A DNA stretch of 42,235 nucleotides from an uncultured Spirochaetales bacterium (GTDB lineage Bacteria > Spirochaetota > Spirochaetia > Sphaerochaetales > Sphaerochaetaceae): positions 1 to 42,235 of the forward strand of contig CAMEXG010000002.1 in the NCBI GenBank assembly GCA_945947045.1, read 5' to 3'. The notes beneath the pieces are model-generated. The model was not told the DNA's origin, made no database searches, and saw only the letters and a program-made list of their open reading frames with translations. Shown one piece after another: positions 33,981 through 42,183 of this stretch. Within the stretch, counting starts at the first letter, position 1. Every line of letters begins with the position of its first letter. The translations under genes and the position numbers were made by a program.

Positions 33981-34403
33981 CTATTCTGTTTTTCCAGAGA
34001 CTATCTCAAGGTATATTTCATCTAGTCTTTCTTTGCGTCTCTCTTTCTTCCTTATTTCGCACTCCCAGACCACGATGACTCTCCATCCCATGTTTTCCAG
34101 AAGGATGATGTTGTCTCTGTCTCGGTTTATATTTCTTTCTATCTTATTCTTCCAAAACTCTGAATTTGATTTTGGAAGAATAAAACATCCTTGGTGACCA
34201 TGCCAAAAACACCCGTTTACAAATATGACGCACTTCCATCTCTTTAAAACAATATCCGGAGAACCAGGGAGTTTTTTTACGTTTATTCTATATCGCAGCC
34301 CCTTTGAAAACAAATAAGAACGCACTATCATCTCAGGCTTTGTATTCTTTCCTTTTATCGCCTGCATAGTGCGTCTTCGCTCTTCTTTGGTCAAAGTGTC
34401 CAT
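33981..34403 (-). CDS. vsr: Very short patch repair endonuclease (Vsr)
   Basis: The protein has 140 aa. I chose the ATG at 34403 (MDTLTKEERRRTMQAI); the longer frame overlaps the upstream gene. The Vsr signatures are all present: MQAIKGKNTKPE, GSPDIV with Asp50, VNGCFWHGH with His68/His70, Cys73, FWKNKI and VWECE. Vsr nicks DNA 5' of T in T:G mismatches that arise by deamination of 5-methylcytosine and normally accompanies a cytosine methyltransferase. No methyltransferase is in the window. It starts two bases after the stop of the CPBP gene. Confidence 0.9.
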   Translation of the reverse strand: MDTLTKEERRRTMQAIKGKNTKPEMIVRSYLFSKGLRYRINVKKLPGSPDIVLKRWKCVIFVNGCFWHGHQGCFILPKSNSEFWKNKIERNINRDRDNIILLENMGWRVIVVWECEIRKKERRKERLDEIYLEIVSGKTE

Positions 34404-34405
34404 AG

Positions 34406-35092
34406 TTAGAAAATGAAGTATATTGAGAGGTCTATTATTGCATGGACGATAATAGGCAGCCACATTGCACCTGTCCACTTTTTCATGCCCATAAGGGCAA
34501 AATGGAAGATAGTGGACCAGATGATATCAGGAAGAATTGATGTGAGGGTACTGAGAGAGAGTCCATATTGGGCCAAAGGAAGGGCGCTCTGATATATTCC
34601 ATAGACCAGGGCAGGAATAACGGCCCTTATCCAAGAAGGGAAGGAGGAACGATCCATAAGTGTAGGAACCAGACCTCTATATAAGAATTCTTCGAAGAAA
34701 GAGATGAATACAAGATAGTATATCCATGCAAAGGCACCTCTTCTCGGATTCAAATCCAGCCTTGTAGAAAGAGGAAGCATCAATGCATATATCATGGTAA
34801 GAATTAGAGTCAGAAGATATCTGTCTGTCTTTATGTACATCATCTTGTCATCAAACTCACGCCTGTATCTGATGACTGTACCTATAAAGACAATGATCAT
34901 TGGAATCGCGATGACAAGGTTGAAGAAAAAGGCCGGGATAAACCCTATAGGCGATGTTATTCTTGGAAGAGTTCCGATTCTTTTGAAGTAAGAACTTAAA
35001 AAGTATGTCCATAAATACTGGACTCCAGCATATAGTATTCCTAATAAAGCGTAAATGTTCTTCTTTTTTTCCTGGATTGTATTATGTTCCAT
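34406..35092 (-). CDS. CPBP-family intramembrane glutamic protease
   Basis: The protein has 228 aa. I chose the ATG at 35092 (MEHNTIQEKKKN); a longer frame runs under the divergent regulator gene. It has about six membrane segments. The catalytic motifs are FFEEFLYRG (Glu134, Glu135, Arg139), FHFA (His197) and HAIID (His217, Asp221). The family includes CAAX prenyl proteases and bacteriocin-immunity proteins; the substrate here is unknown. It is translationally close to vsr, which is an odd pairing. Confidence 0.82.
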   Translation of the reverse strand: MEHNTIQEKKKNIYALLGILYAGVQYLWTYFLSSYFKRIGTLPRITSPIGFIPAFFFNLVIAIPMIIVFIGTVIRYRREFDDKMMYIKTDRYLLTLILTMIYALMLPLSTRLDLNPRRGAFAWIYYLVFISFFEEFLYRGLVPTLMDRSSFPSWIRAVIPALVYGIYQSALPLAQYGLSLSTLTSILPDIIWSTIFHFALMGMKKWTGAMWLPIIVHAIIDLSIYFIF

Positions 35093-35184
35093 GTTCCAAT
35101 GATATGCTTTGGTTTTAATTAATGGAAGAGGAAAAAGATGACACATCATCTTCGGTGCAATATTGTAATAAAAGGGAGGAAGAA

Positions 35185-35478
35185 ATGAAACTAGATAATG
35201 AAAAGGGTGTCGTGGACTTCTTTGAAGCGGTTCTTAGTTTGAAAGACAGAGGTGAATGTGCAGCCTTTTTTTCCGATATCTGCACCATAAAAGAGTTATT
35301 GGACTTCGGACAGAGGATGGAAGTTGCGTCTTTATTGACCGAGGGCATGAATTATCAAGAGATATCGAAAGAGACGGGAGCGTCCAGTGCAACTATCTCC
35401 AGAGTAAACCGATGTTTGATGTATGGGGAGGGAGGTTACCGATTAGTCTTGGATAGAATAGACAAAGATAACAAATAG
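35185..35478 (+). CDS. YerC/YecD family TrpR-related DNA-binding protein
   Basis: The protein has 97 aa. I chose the ATG at 35185, five bases after AGGGAGG (35173-35179). The upstream in-frame ATG at 35122 lacks a ribosome site and would make an atypical acidic extension. Residues 33-80 hold the Trp-repressor-like helix-turn-helix (CTIKELLDFGQRMEVASLL, then YQEISKETGASSATISRVNR). Targets are unknown. The nearness to a TrpX-type ABC operon makes that operon an obvious candidate. Confidence 0.85.
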   Translation: MKLDNEKGVVDFFEAVLSLKDRGECAAFFSDICTIKELLDFGQRMEVASLLTEGMNYQEISKETGASSATISRVNRCLMYGEGGYRLVLDRIDKDNK

Positions 35479-35612
35479 TGTAGGATCTTTGAAAGAAAAG
35501 AGAGAATCAGTCAAGGCATTATATTGCTATTATGTAGTTTTATAGAGAGATTGTGACGATGGGTTTTCATCTTTTGGAAAGAGTGTATATTCCTTTTCTA
35601 GAGGTGAAAGAT

Positions 35613-36746
35613 ATGAAGAAAATAACTACTACACTTATGGTTTTGGCCCTTTCCGTATTCTTTGTATTACCGCTTTTTGCCAGCGGTGCAACAGAAAAGG
35701 GAACAAATTTTAAGGATTTGGATCTCAATACAGCTGCTGTCAAGGATATGGAGAACGCTTGGAATTACTCCGTTGAAAGCTATAGTAGTCAGAGAACAAG
35801 TCTAAGAACAGCAATGAATGAAGCTATAGAAAAGAGAGATGTAGAGGATTACCTTGAACTTAGATCACTATATAACTCTCTTGAATATCCAATGATCACA
35901 AAAGAGCAGACAGAGACTTTGACAGCGAGGATGTTGAATACAGAGTCTCAGAAGGAAAAAGATGCCATCGCTTCTTTCTTATATGAAAACTCAGCTTGGT
36001 ATCATCCGACTATCACCTTCCAGTATTCTGTAACAAATGGAAACTTCAGTAGATCTTACACTAGATCCTATTCCTCGGTTCCTGGAACAAAGGTGACAGT
36101 TCCGGAAGTAAAGGGGGAGGGAGTGTTTTTAGGTTGGAGCGCTGATGGTGAGAGTGTCGCCTACAAGAGTGGCGAAGAAATCACCATGCCTTATTCTGAC
36201 ACGGTTCTTTATGCTCTATTCTCAACAGGAATCACATTTAAGGATAGTGTAAGTGGAAATGATACATATGTAGAAGGAACAGAAGCTAGTGTTCCAGATG
36301 TTGTAGTGACAGAAGATTCCGGTCTGGTTTTCCTTGGTTGGTATGATCAGTATGGAAAGAAAATCGACGGCGATACTGTGACTGTAGAGAACGGCAGGAA
36401 CAAGGAGTATACAGCGCTATATAAAGGCGTTGAAATCGGAGAAGCATCTATCCGCTACTATGAGGATGGAAAGATTCCTTCTTCAACTCAAGTTGTTTTG
36501 TCATTCCCAATCAAAAACATAGGCAACACAGCTCTTAGAAACCTGAAAGTATCTCTCTCCGGGGAAGACGTAAAAGTTCTCTCTTCTTCTTTTGACGCCA
36601 CACTTATTGGAGACGAAAGTAGTTTGAACGCTTCATTCCTTGTATATGCAGATGGAGAGAAGGGTGAAGAGAAAGTATTTAAAGCTACCGTTGAGGACTC
36701 TTCAGGTAATGTCTGGACAGAAGATTTCACTTTTGTCATTCAATAA
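35613..36746 (+). CDS. Secreted protein with two InlB-type B repeats
   Basis: The protein has 377 aa. I chose the ATG at 35613, six bases after GAGGTG. The signal peptide ends LFASGATEKG, with no lipobox cysteine. Residues 30-130 are helical (NSLEYPMITKEQTETLTARM). Two Listeria/Bacteroides repeats follow (cores VFLGWSADG and VFLGWYDQYGKK). The C-terminal 100 residues look like an Ig-like or CARDB-type beta domain (TQVVLSFPIKNIGNTALRNL). Probably periplasmic or surface-exposed; function unknown. Confidence 0.75.
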   Translation: MKKITTTLMVLALSVFFVLPLFASGATEKGTNFKDLDLNTAAVKDMENAWNYSVESYSSQRTSLRTAMNEAIEKRDVEDYLELRSLYNSLEYPMITKEQTETLTARMLNTESQKEKDAIASFLYENSAWYHPTITFQYSVTNGNFSRSYTRSYSSVPGTKVTVPEVKGEGVFLGWSADGESVAYKSGEEITMPYSDTVLYALFSTGITFKDSVSGNDTYVEGTEASVPDVVVTEDSGLVFLGWYDQYGKKIDGDTVTVENGRNKEYTALYKGVEIGEASIRYYEDGKIPSSTQVVLSFPIKNIGNTALRNLKVSLSGEDVKVLSSSFDATLIGDESSLNASFLVYADGEKGEEKVFKATVEDSSGNVWTEDFTFVIQ

Positions 36747-36763
36747 TAATTTCGATTGAATGG

Positions 36764-36800
36764 AATCGGAGGAGGCAGGACGCCTTCTCCGATTTTCTAT
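36764..36800 (+). terminator. Intrinsic terminator after the InlB-repeat gene
   Basis: AATCGGAGGAGGC, loop AGGAC and GCCTTCTCCGATT form a 13-bp stem with one G-U pair, followed by TTCTATT. Confidence 0.8.
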
Positions 36801-36898
36801 TGATAAAGCATATTTTTCCCAAAATAGTAGCACTTTACTATATCTACTACATCATAGTTATGGTCAACTGGTTTTATTAGATGGGAATAAATCCCTAA

Positions 36899-36927
36899 TT
36901 GTCACCTAAATAAAATTACATTATCGT
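36899..36927 (+). promoter_or_regulatory. Candidate promoter of the acyl-CoA synthetase gene
   Basis: TTGTCA (36899-36904) and TATCGT (36922-36927) are 17 bases apart, 33 bases before the ATG. An imperfect inverted repeat TAGTAG...CTACTA lies further upstream, about 36828-36852. Confidence 0.4.
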
Positions 36928-36959
36928 CTTAAGTGTCAGAAATACGACAGAGGGAATAA

Positions 36960-38747
36960 ATGTCAAATAAGAAGAACAAAAAACAGAAAGTACGGGTTAT
37001 TACTTCATCCTCTTGTAGAAAAATCAAGAGGAGTGACGGACTCAAGATGAAGTGGGTACAGGAATATACCTTTAGAGGATTCTTGGAAGCAATAACAAGC
37101 CGCTATGGTAATAGAAAGGCCTATTCTGTATTTGGTGACGATGAAGAGAAGTTTATTTCATACAATAGATTAAAGTGGAGCGCCGAGAGTATCGCAACTT
37201 ATCTTTTGGAGAAAGGATACTCCAAGGGTGATAGAGTGGCGGTGATAGGAGAATCTAGTCCATCTTGGATGATGATGTATCTCGGCATCACATATATCGG
37301 ATGTGTAGCTGTTCCAATTCTACCTGATTTTTCTCAAAGGGAAATGGAGCAGATTCTAAAAGATAGCGGGGTAAAGGGTGTTTGTGTCAACGTCAAGCAC
37401 TTTAAGAAGGTAGAAGAGTATGCTTCCATTAATAGTCTGATGGTAATACGTATGGAAGATCTTGTTCATGTTCCATCTATTCCTGAAGGCTTTTCTTTTG
37501 ACACCTCCCCTGGCATTTCTCTTAAAGAGCATAACCATAACCATACTCTTCTTAATTCTTCCGTACCTCGGGAAGATGATATGGCGTCACTTATCTTCAC
37601 AAGCGGAACCACTGGTTCCAGTAAGGGTGTGGTACTTACGCACAAGAACCTTCTTGTATGTGCAGATGAAAGCTCTGATACATACGTGAAGGTAAAGAAA
37701 GGTTTCAGAGTGCTTTCCATTCTCCCTATGAGCCATTGCTATGAGTTCACAATTACGCACTTGCTGTGTCTCATGCAGGGATCTGAGGTTGTTTTTCTGG
37801 GTAAACCGCCGGCAACGACAATTCTGATGAGAGCATTTAAGGAAGTAAGACCTCATGTAATTCTTACTGTCCCTCTCCTGATTGAGAAGATTTACAAGGC
37901 TGCAGTAGTGCCTACTCTACGTGACAATCCGAAGATTTCAAAGCTATATAAGAATCCTCTTACAAAGTGGATAGTGTTGAAGACAGTAAAGGCAAAGCTT
38001 ATTTCTACAATGGGTGGATGTATGAAGTTCTTCGGTATAGGTGGTGCTCCTTTGGACAGTACCGTCTGGGACTTCTTATATTCTTGTCATTTCCCATATG
38101 CCCTAGGTTATGGTTTGACGGAGACAAGCCCGTTAATTGCAGGTTGCGGACCAAAGCACAAGATGCATAAGAAGGGGTACATCGGAAAGCCTGTAAAACA
38201 TGATGATGTTATCCTCTTGGATAAAAATGAAGAGGGAGTGGGTGAGATTGCTGTAAAGGGTCCTAATGTCATGACAGGCTATTACAACAATGAAGAACTA
38301 AATAAGGAAGTATTCACCACGGAGGGTTATTTCAAGACAGGAGACTTGGGATATATCGATAAGCATGGCTACCTATCCATAAGGGGGAGAGTCAAGACTA
38401 TGATTTTGGGTCCTGCGGGAGAGAATATTTACCCTGAGTCAATCGAAAGTATTATTAATAACATGGAATTTGTCCAGGAGTCATTGGTAGTGCCAGGTGA
38501 CGGTGGTTTGGTCGCCCTCATCAAGGTGGATCTTGAAGCGATGCAGGAGAAGCTTAAGATAAGCGCCGAAGAAGTTAAGAACGAAGCTGAAAAGTACTTG
38601 GTGAAGCTAAAGAAGACTGTAAACGAACAGCTCTCTTCATTCTCCAAGATTTCTGATACGGAACTACAAGAGAGAGATTTTGAACGTACTCCTACGCAGA
38701 AGATCAAGAGATTCTTGTATTCAAAAAAGAAAAAAGAAGACAAGTAG
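36960..38747 (+). CDS. Long-chain fatty acid-CoA ligase-type AMP-binding enzyme
   Basis: The 595-aa protein is of the ANL superfamily. P-loop motif FTSGTTGSSKGVVLTHKN (213-230), YGLTETSP and GYFKTGDLGYI are present, with the late RVKTMILGPAGENIYPESIE and C-terminal Lys-containing TPTQKIKRF. Closest in style to bacterial FadD/FAA1-like synthetases that activate fatty acids with ATP and CoA. The first 30 residues are very basic (NKKNKKQKVR). It is a single-gene unit between two terminators. Confidence 0.88.
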   Translation: MSNKKNKKQKVRVITSSSCRKIKRSDGLKMKWVQEYTFRGFLEAITSRYGNRKAYSVFGDDEEKFISYNRLKWSAESIATYLLEKGYSKGDRVAVIGESSPSWMMMYLGITYIGCVAVPILPDFSQREMEQILKDSGVKGVCVNVKHFKKVEEYASINSLMVIRMEDLVHVPSIPEGFSFDTSPGISLKEHNHNHTLLNSSVPREDDMASLIFTSGTTGSSKGVVLTHKNLLVCADESSDTYVKVKKGFRVLSILPMSHCYEFTITHLLCLMQGSEVVFLGKPPATTILMRAFKEVRPHVILTVPLLIEKIYKAAVVPTLRDNPKISKLYKNPLTKWIVLKTVKAKLISTMGGCMKFFGIGGAPLDSTVWDFLYSCHFPYALGYGLTETSPLIAGCGPKHKMHKKGYIGKPVKHDDVILLDKNEEGVGEIAVKGPNVMTGYYNNEELNKEVFTTEGYFKTGDLGYIDKHGYLSIRGRVKTMILGPAGENIYPESIESIINNMEFVQESLVVPGDGGLVALIKVDLEAMQEKLKISAEEVKNEAEKYLVKLKKTVNEQLSSFSKISDTELQERDFERTPTQKIKRFLYSKKKKEDK

Positions 38748-38755
38748 TATAGATT

Positions 38756-38786
38756 GGCTGTCAATTGTGGCAGCCTCTTCTTTTTT
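38756..38786 (+). terminator. Intrinsic terminator after the acyl-CoA synthetase gene
   Basis: GGCTG and CAGCC pair around a 10-nt loop, followed by TCTTCTTTTTT. Confidence 0.65.
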
Positions 38787-38813
38787 GCACTAATGAGGGG
38801 TAGAATTACAGAT

Positions 38814-40334
38814 ATGACAAAGAAACGAGTTGTATCTGTTATCTTATTATTAGTTTTTTCACTTTTAGTGTTATCTGCAAAGATTACACCCTTCCTGCAG
38901 CTGTCGCCATTTTATTTCGTTGATTCTACTCCTCTTTTATATGATAAATGGCCTAGCGGTGGAGATGATGGCTTTAGAGCTATGTTGAATAACAAAACCA
39001 TAGAGGGAAGCAGTGAAACAATACAAGATACTATTTTACGTTTCGATAATCGCCCTGAGTTTCTTGCCGCAGGTTTTGAAATAGAGACCGAGAGCATTCT
39101 ATTTGCAATAAAGATTGATATAAGAGAAGAGTTGTCCAATTTCATAAGATTCACTCCTTCGTCAAATATTCCTTTTTTGGGGAACACTAAGTACGCCGTC
39201 ACAAACGCCCAGTATCCTCAAGTCGCCTTCATTGAGTATGTTAAACCATATTTCTTTGCTTCCGTAGGAAGAAGAAAACTTGATATGGGGCCGGGAAAGT
39301 ATAGTTTTATGCTGTCAAAAGAAGCCCAACCGAATATAGACTCTGTGGTATTAGGTGCCACTTATAGAGAGGGTGGATTCAGTCTGGATTATTCTTTTTA
39401 TGCAATCGGAGGCTCTAACAGCACTATTAATGGTCATGGTAATGAAACAGAGAAGATGAAGACATTCTTTATCCATAAAGTCTCTGCATCCAACGATGTG
39501 TTCATCTTTGGCCTATCTGAAATGAACTGTGTCTATGGCGCTTACCCAGGAATATATGACATGACACCATTTGTGTTGTGGCACAACTTATATCAAGAAG
39601 AACATTCTAATGTAATGATAGAAGTCTCGATGGAAGGAAAGATTGGGCCCATGAGATTATGGGCGCAGTATGCCCAAGATGATTTATATTTCAAAGGGGA
39701 AGGTGGGTTTAATAATAAGCCTACAGGAATCGGAATGGGGGCAGGCTTTGACTGGAAGATACTGGAAGGAGAAGAATTCTTGTCCCAAGGAAGAAAGAAT
39801 GACGAATATGCACTCTCGGAAGACAACTTAAAAGACGAAGGAGGAGTTCACCTTTCAGGAGAGTTCTATTGGGCTACTAATTACCTCTACAACAGAAGAG
39901 AGAGCTATGGAGGTAAGTTTATTAATGACAGATATGGTAAACTGACCCTTCCATATAGATTCTACTCCAGTTACGGCGGGTATACAGATAAGGTGGATGC
40001 CTATTATTTGGGCTTTCCTTATGGACCGGGGTCTATTCTCTTCTCCCTTTCCTTGGAGATGGAGAATAAAATCATCGAGGGTGTTATTAACGCATCTCTA
40101 TTAATGCGTGGAGACGATAATATCGATACTGTCATCGATAGTTCCACTTACGACACTTGGTTATGGCTAAATGGGGATGTTAAAAGAGTCTGGAGCATAG
40201 GGTGTGATCTCAGACTTAGCCTCGGGAAGTATGTAAAAGGTCTTGAAATAGACTTGGATGCTACTATTAATTACGACGAGTACTATGACTCTATTGTTCC
40301 AATAGTCGCCGTCGGAGTGGTGAAAGTGTTCTAA
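38814..40334 (+). CDS. Predicted outer-membrane beta-barrel protein, Wzi-like
   Basis: The protein has 506 aa. I chose the ATG at 38814 (MTKKRVVSVILLLVFSLLVL, a clean signal peptide). The frame extends upstream only into the preceding terminator. The mature protein has many short aromatic-rich strands. The segment VGRRKLDMGPGKYSFMLSKE resembles the core motif of capsule-assembly Wzi proteins (R...WGPG...LSxxA). A function in surface polysaccharide attachment is a hypothesis; an unrelated spirochaete outer-membrane porin is the alternative. Confidence 0.65.
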   Translation: MTKKRVVSVILLLVFSLLVLSAKITPFLQLSPFYFVDSTPLLYDKWPSGGDDGFRAMLNNKTIEGSSETIQDTILRFDNRPEFLAAGFEIETESILFAIKIDIREELSNFIRFTPSSNIPFLGNTKYAVTNAQYPQVAFIEYVKPYFFASVGRRKLDMGPGKYSFMLSKEAQPNIDSVVLGATYREGGFSLDYSFYAIGGSNSTINGHGNETEKMKTFFIHKVSASNDVFIFGLSEMNCVYGAYPGIYDMTPFVLWHNLYQEEHSNVMIEVSMEGKIGPMRLWAQYAQDDLYFKGEGGFNNKPTGIGMGAGFDWKILEGEEFLSQGRKNDEYALSEDNLKDEGGVHLSGEFYWATNYLYNRRESYGGKFINDRYGKLTLPYRFYSSYGGYTDKVDAYYLGFPYGPGSILFSLSLEMENKIIEGVINASLLMRGDDNIDTVIDSSTYDTWLWLNGDVKRVWSIGCDLRLSLGKYVKGLEIDLDATINYDEYYDSIVPIVAVGVVKVF

Positions 40335-40339
40335 AAAAA

Positions 40340-40367
40340 GGAGGAATCTCATGATTCCTCTCTTTTT
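40340..40367. terminator. Bidirectional terminator between the Wzi-like gene and the rubredoxin gene
   Basis: GGAGGAATC-TCAT-GATTCCTCT, with TTTTTCC following on the plus strand and TTTTTTT on the minus strand. It sits between convergent stop codons. Confidence 0.82.
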
Positions 40368-40369
40368 CC

Positions 40370-40525
40370 TTACGCTTCTTCCTGGAACATATCCTTGGAG
40401 ATACCGCAGATTGGGCAAGCCCAATCATCTGGAAGATCTTCAAATGGTGTGCCTGGAGCGATTCCATTGTCTGGATCACCAACTGCTGGATCATAGACAT
40501 AGCCACATGGGCAGACGTACTTCAT
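40370..40525 (-). CDS. Rubredoxin with shortened first cysteine knuckle
   Basis: The 51-aa protein starts at ATG 40525 (eight bases from AAGGAG) and stops at 40370-40372. The chain begins MKYVCPCGYVYDPAVGDPDN and ends with PDDWACPICGISKDMFQEEA. Rubredoxins carry one Fe(Cys)4 centre as small electron carriers, often to peroxide- or superoxide-reducing enzymes. The second knuckle is a normal CPICG, but the first is C-P-C-G, one residue shorter than the usual CxxCG. It has its own promoter inside the end of the upstream gene. Confidence 0.9.
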   Translation of the reverse strand: MKYVCPCGYVYDPAVGDPDNGIAPGTPFEDLPDDWACPICGISKDMFQEEA

Positions 40526-40571
40526 GGTGTTTTCTCCTTCACTTTAGATTAGGGGAAATCCCCTTAGAAAG

Positions 40572-40600
40572 AATATAATCTTAATAATCAATGGTGGCAA
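40572..40600 (-). promoter_or_regulatory. Promoter of the rubredoxin gene
   Basis: On the minus strand, TTGCCA (40595-40600) and TATATT (40572-40577) are 17 bases apart, overlapping the last codons of the DUF134-NifX gene. A small hairpin AGGGGA-TT-TCCCCT lies in the leader. Confidence 0.6.
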
Positions 40601-41322
40601 TGACCTCCACAGCCTCCATGGGAACAATTATGGCTTTCTTCGTGGTGATGATGGTTGCAGTTTGCGTTGGAATTCTGTTCTAGTTTTCCTTCTAGATATG
40701 CCTTTACCGCTTCGTCTGCTTCCCCGTCGATTCCACCATATAGTTCTATGCCCATGGCGGCGACTCCACTTTGAGCTCCACCTCCGATTCCTCCACAGAT
40801 AAGGACATCGGCTCCAAGTGAATCCAAAACTCCCAATAACGCACCATGTCCCTGACCGTTTGTGTTGATGACGGTGGAAGACTTAATCGCTCCATCTTCT
40901 ACGTCGTATACTTTAAATTCCTCTGTTCTTCCAAAGTGTTGAAAGATTCTACCATTGTCATAAGTGACAGCAATTCTCATTATTCCGTCTCCTTTATCAT
41001 TGATTTCGTTATATGTTTTGCTTTCTTTATTTGATTCTTTAATAACAAAGGCACCGCCTTTAATGGTAAGGCTTCTTCCATCTACTATCAAAAGAGCTAT
41101 TTTTTCTCTTGCCCTTTGATAGATGGAAGCGATGGTTGCCCTCGATACTCCCATCTCTTTTGCAGCTTCTTCCTGGGATAGTCTGTGTTTGTCTATTAGT
41201 CTTATGACTTCGAATTCATCAGTGGATAGGACGACTTCAGAGCCAGAAGGAATTCCATCTGTGTGGAAAGATTTGTATTCAGGGATACTCTCTATTACTC
41301 TTCTTTGGATAGGTCGTGCCAT
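40588..41322 (-). CDS. DUF134 helix-turn-helix fused to a NifX-type iron-molybdenum-cofactor-binding domain
   Basis: The protein has 244 aa. Residues 1-100 are DUF134 (MARPIQRR..., HTH at LSQEEAAKEMGVSRATIASI). Residues 115-215 are the dinitrogenase iron-molybdenum cofactor domain (MRIAVTYDNGRIFQHFGRTE, then ADVLICGGIGGGAQSGVAAM). The last 25 residues are a His/Cys-rich metal tail (HHHHEE...HGGCGGHCHH). No nitrogenase gene is present, so a role in Fe-S or metal handling and its regulation is more likely. A strong ribosome site (AAAGGAG, complement of 40989-40995) sits eight bases before the internal Met115 codon (40980), so a NifX-only product may also be made. Confidence 0.83.
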   Translation of the reverse strand: MARPIQRRVIESIPEYKSFHTDGIPSGSEVVLSTDEFEVIRLIDKHRLSQEEAAKEMGVSRATIASIYQRAREKIALLIVDGRSLTIKGGAFVIKESNKESKTYNEINDKGDGIMRIAVTYDNGRIFQHFGRTEEFKVYDVEDGAIKSSTVINTNGQGHGALLGVLDSLGADVLICGGIGGGAQSGVAAMGIELYGGIDGEADEAVKAYLEGKLEQNSNANCNHHHHEESHNCSHGGCGGHCHH

Positions 41323-41337
41323 CTATTTCTCCATTAC

Positions 41338-41349
41338 TGACATATGTCA
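41338..41349. promoter_or_regulatory. 12-bp palindrome in the divergent promoter region
   Basis: TGACATATGTCA is a perfect palindrome located just past a minus-strand -10 (TATATT, complement of 41352-41357) and next to a plus-strand TATAAT (41354-41359). It is well placed to control both the DUF134-NifX gene and the pseudouridine synthase gene. Confidence 0.5.
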
Positions 41350-41418
41350 ATAATATAATGGCATAATTCCATATAGTCTACAGTTGTTTTTATGTTTTGA
41401 TAAAAGGAGAATAAGAAT

Positions 41419-42105
41419 ATGGAAAGATTAGATAAACTTGTTGCTGCGTATTCTGAGTATTCGAGAAAAGACGTCAGGCGACTTGTAAAAGAAAAACGAA
41501 TAGAAGTAAACGGTGCTCCTGCATCCTCCTTTGACCAGAAGATAAAAGACGAAGACTGTGTATTAATGGATGGTGAGCCAATTGTCAGAAAAAGAAGGAT
41601 AGTGGCAGTACTAAATAAGCCTATGGGATTTGTAACAAGTACAGAGGACCCGAGAGATAGGACAGTGATGGAACTGGTACCAAGGGACTGGATGAAGATG
41701 GGAGTGTTCCCTGTAGGAAGACTAGATAAAGATACTGAAGGTCTTCTTATTTTTACTAACGACGGTGTATTGGCTCATACTTTGATATCTCCAAAAAATG
41801 GAGTTGAAAAAGAATACTATGTAGAGCACACCGGATCTGCGAAAGAAGAAGACATAAAAGCCTTCAAAGATGGAATGATTCTTGATGATGAAGTTTTAAA
41901 GCCTGCTATTCTTATTCCAATCGAAAAAGGGAAAAGTAGAGTTATCATCAAAGAAGGGAAATACCATCAAGTGAGACGTATGATGGCAATTAGGGGTATG
42001 GATGTAACATATTTAAAGCGAATAAGGGAAGGAAATCTCCTTTTGGGGGATATGGAAAAAGGCGAATGGAGGGAGCTTGATAGCGAGGAAGAAAACCTTT
42101 TTTGA
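41419..42105 (+). CDS. 16S/23S rRNA pseudouridine synthase, RsuA/RluB/RluE family
   Basis: The 228-aa protein has an N-terminal S4 RNA-binding domain (MERLDKLVAAYSEYSRKDVR..., residues 1-60), then the RsuA-type catalytic core with FPVGRLDKDTEGLLIFTNDG containing the catalytic Asp and KEGKYHQVRRMMA. It isomerises a specific uridine in rRNA; length and sequence fit RsuA (16S) best, but RluB/E cannot be excluded. AAAGGAG precedes the ATG. Confidence 0.88.
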   Translation: MERLDKLVAAYSEYSRKDVRRLVKEKRIEVNGAPASSFDQKIKDEDCVLMDGEPIVRKRRIVAVLNKPMGFVTSTEDPRDRTVMELVPRDWMKMGVFPVGRLDKDTEGLLIFTNDGVLAHTLISPKNGVEKEYYVEHTGSAKEEDIKAFKDGMILDDEVLKPAILIPIEKGKSRVIIKEGKYHQVRRMMAIRGMDVTYLKRIREGNLLLGDMEKGEWRELDSEEENLF

Positions 42106-42143
42106 AACATTGGTGCAATATTAAAAAAAATAAAAAAACATAG

Positions 42144-42172
42144 TTGACATATTTTTTAGATTTATCTATGCT
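42144..42172 (+). promoter_or_regulatory. tRNA-Asp promoter
   Basis: TTGACA (42144-42149) and TATGCT (42167-42172) are 17 bases apart, 11 bases upstream of the tRNA. The perfect -35 and very AT-rich upstream tract suit a strong stable-RNA promoter. Confidence 0.7.
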
Positions 42173-42183
42173 TTCATTGTCAT

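Noticed and set aside
38754..38813. TTG or ATG starts upstream of 38814 for the Wzi-like gene
   Set aside because: They lie in the preceding terminator or lack a ribosome site and would spoil the signal peptide.
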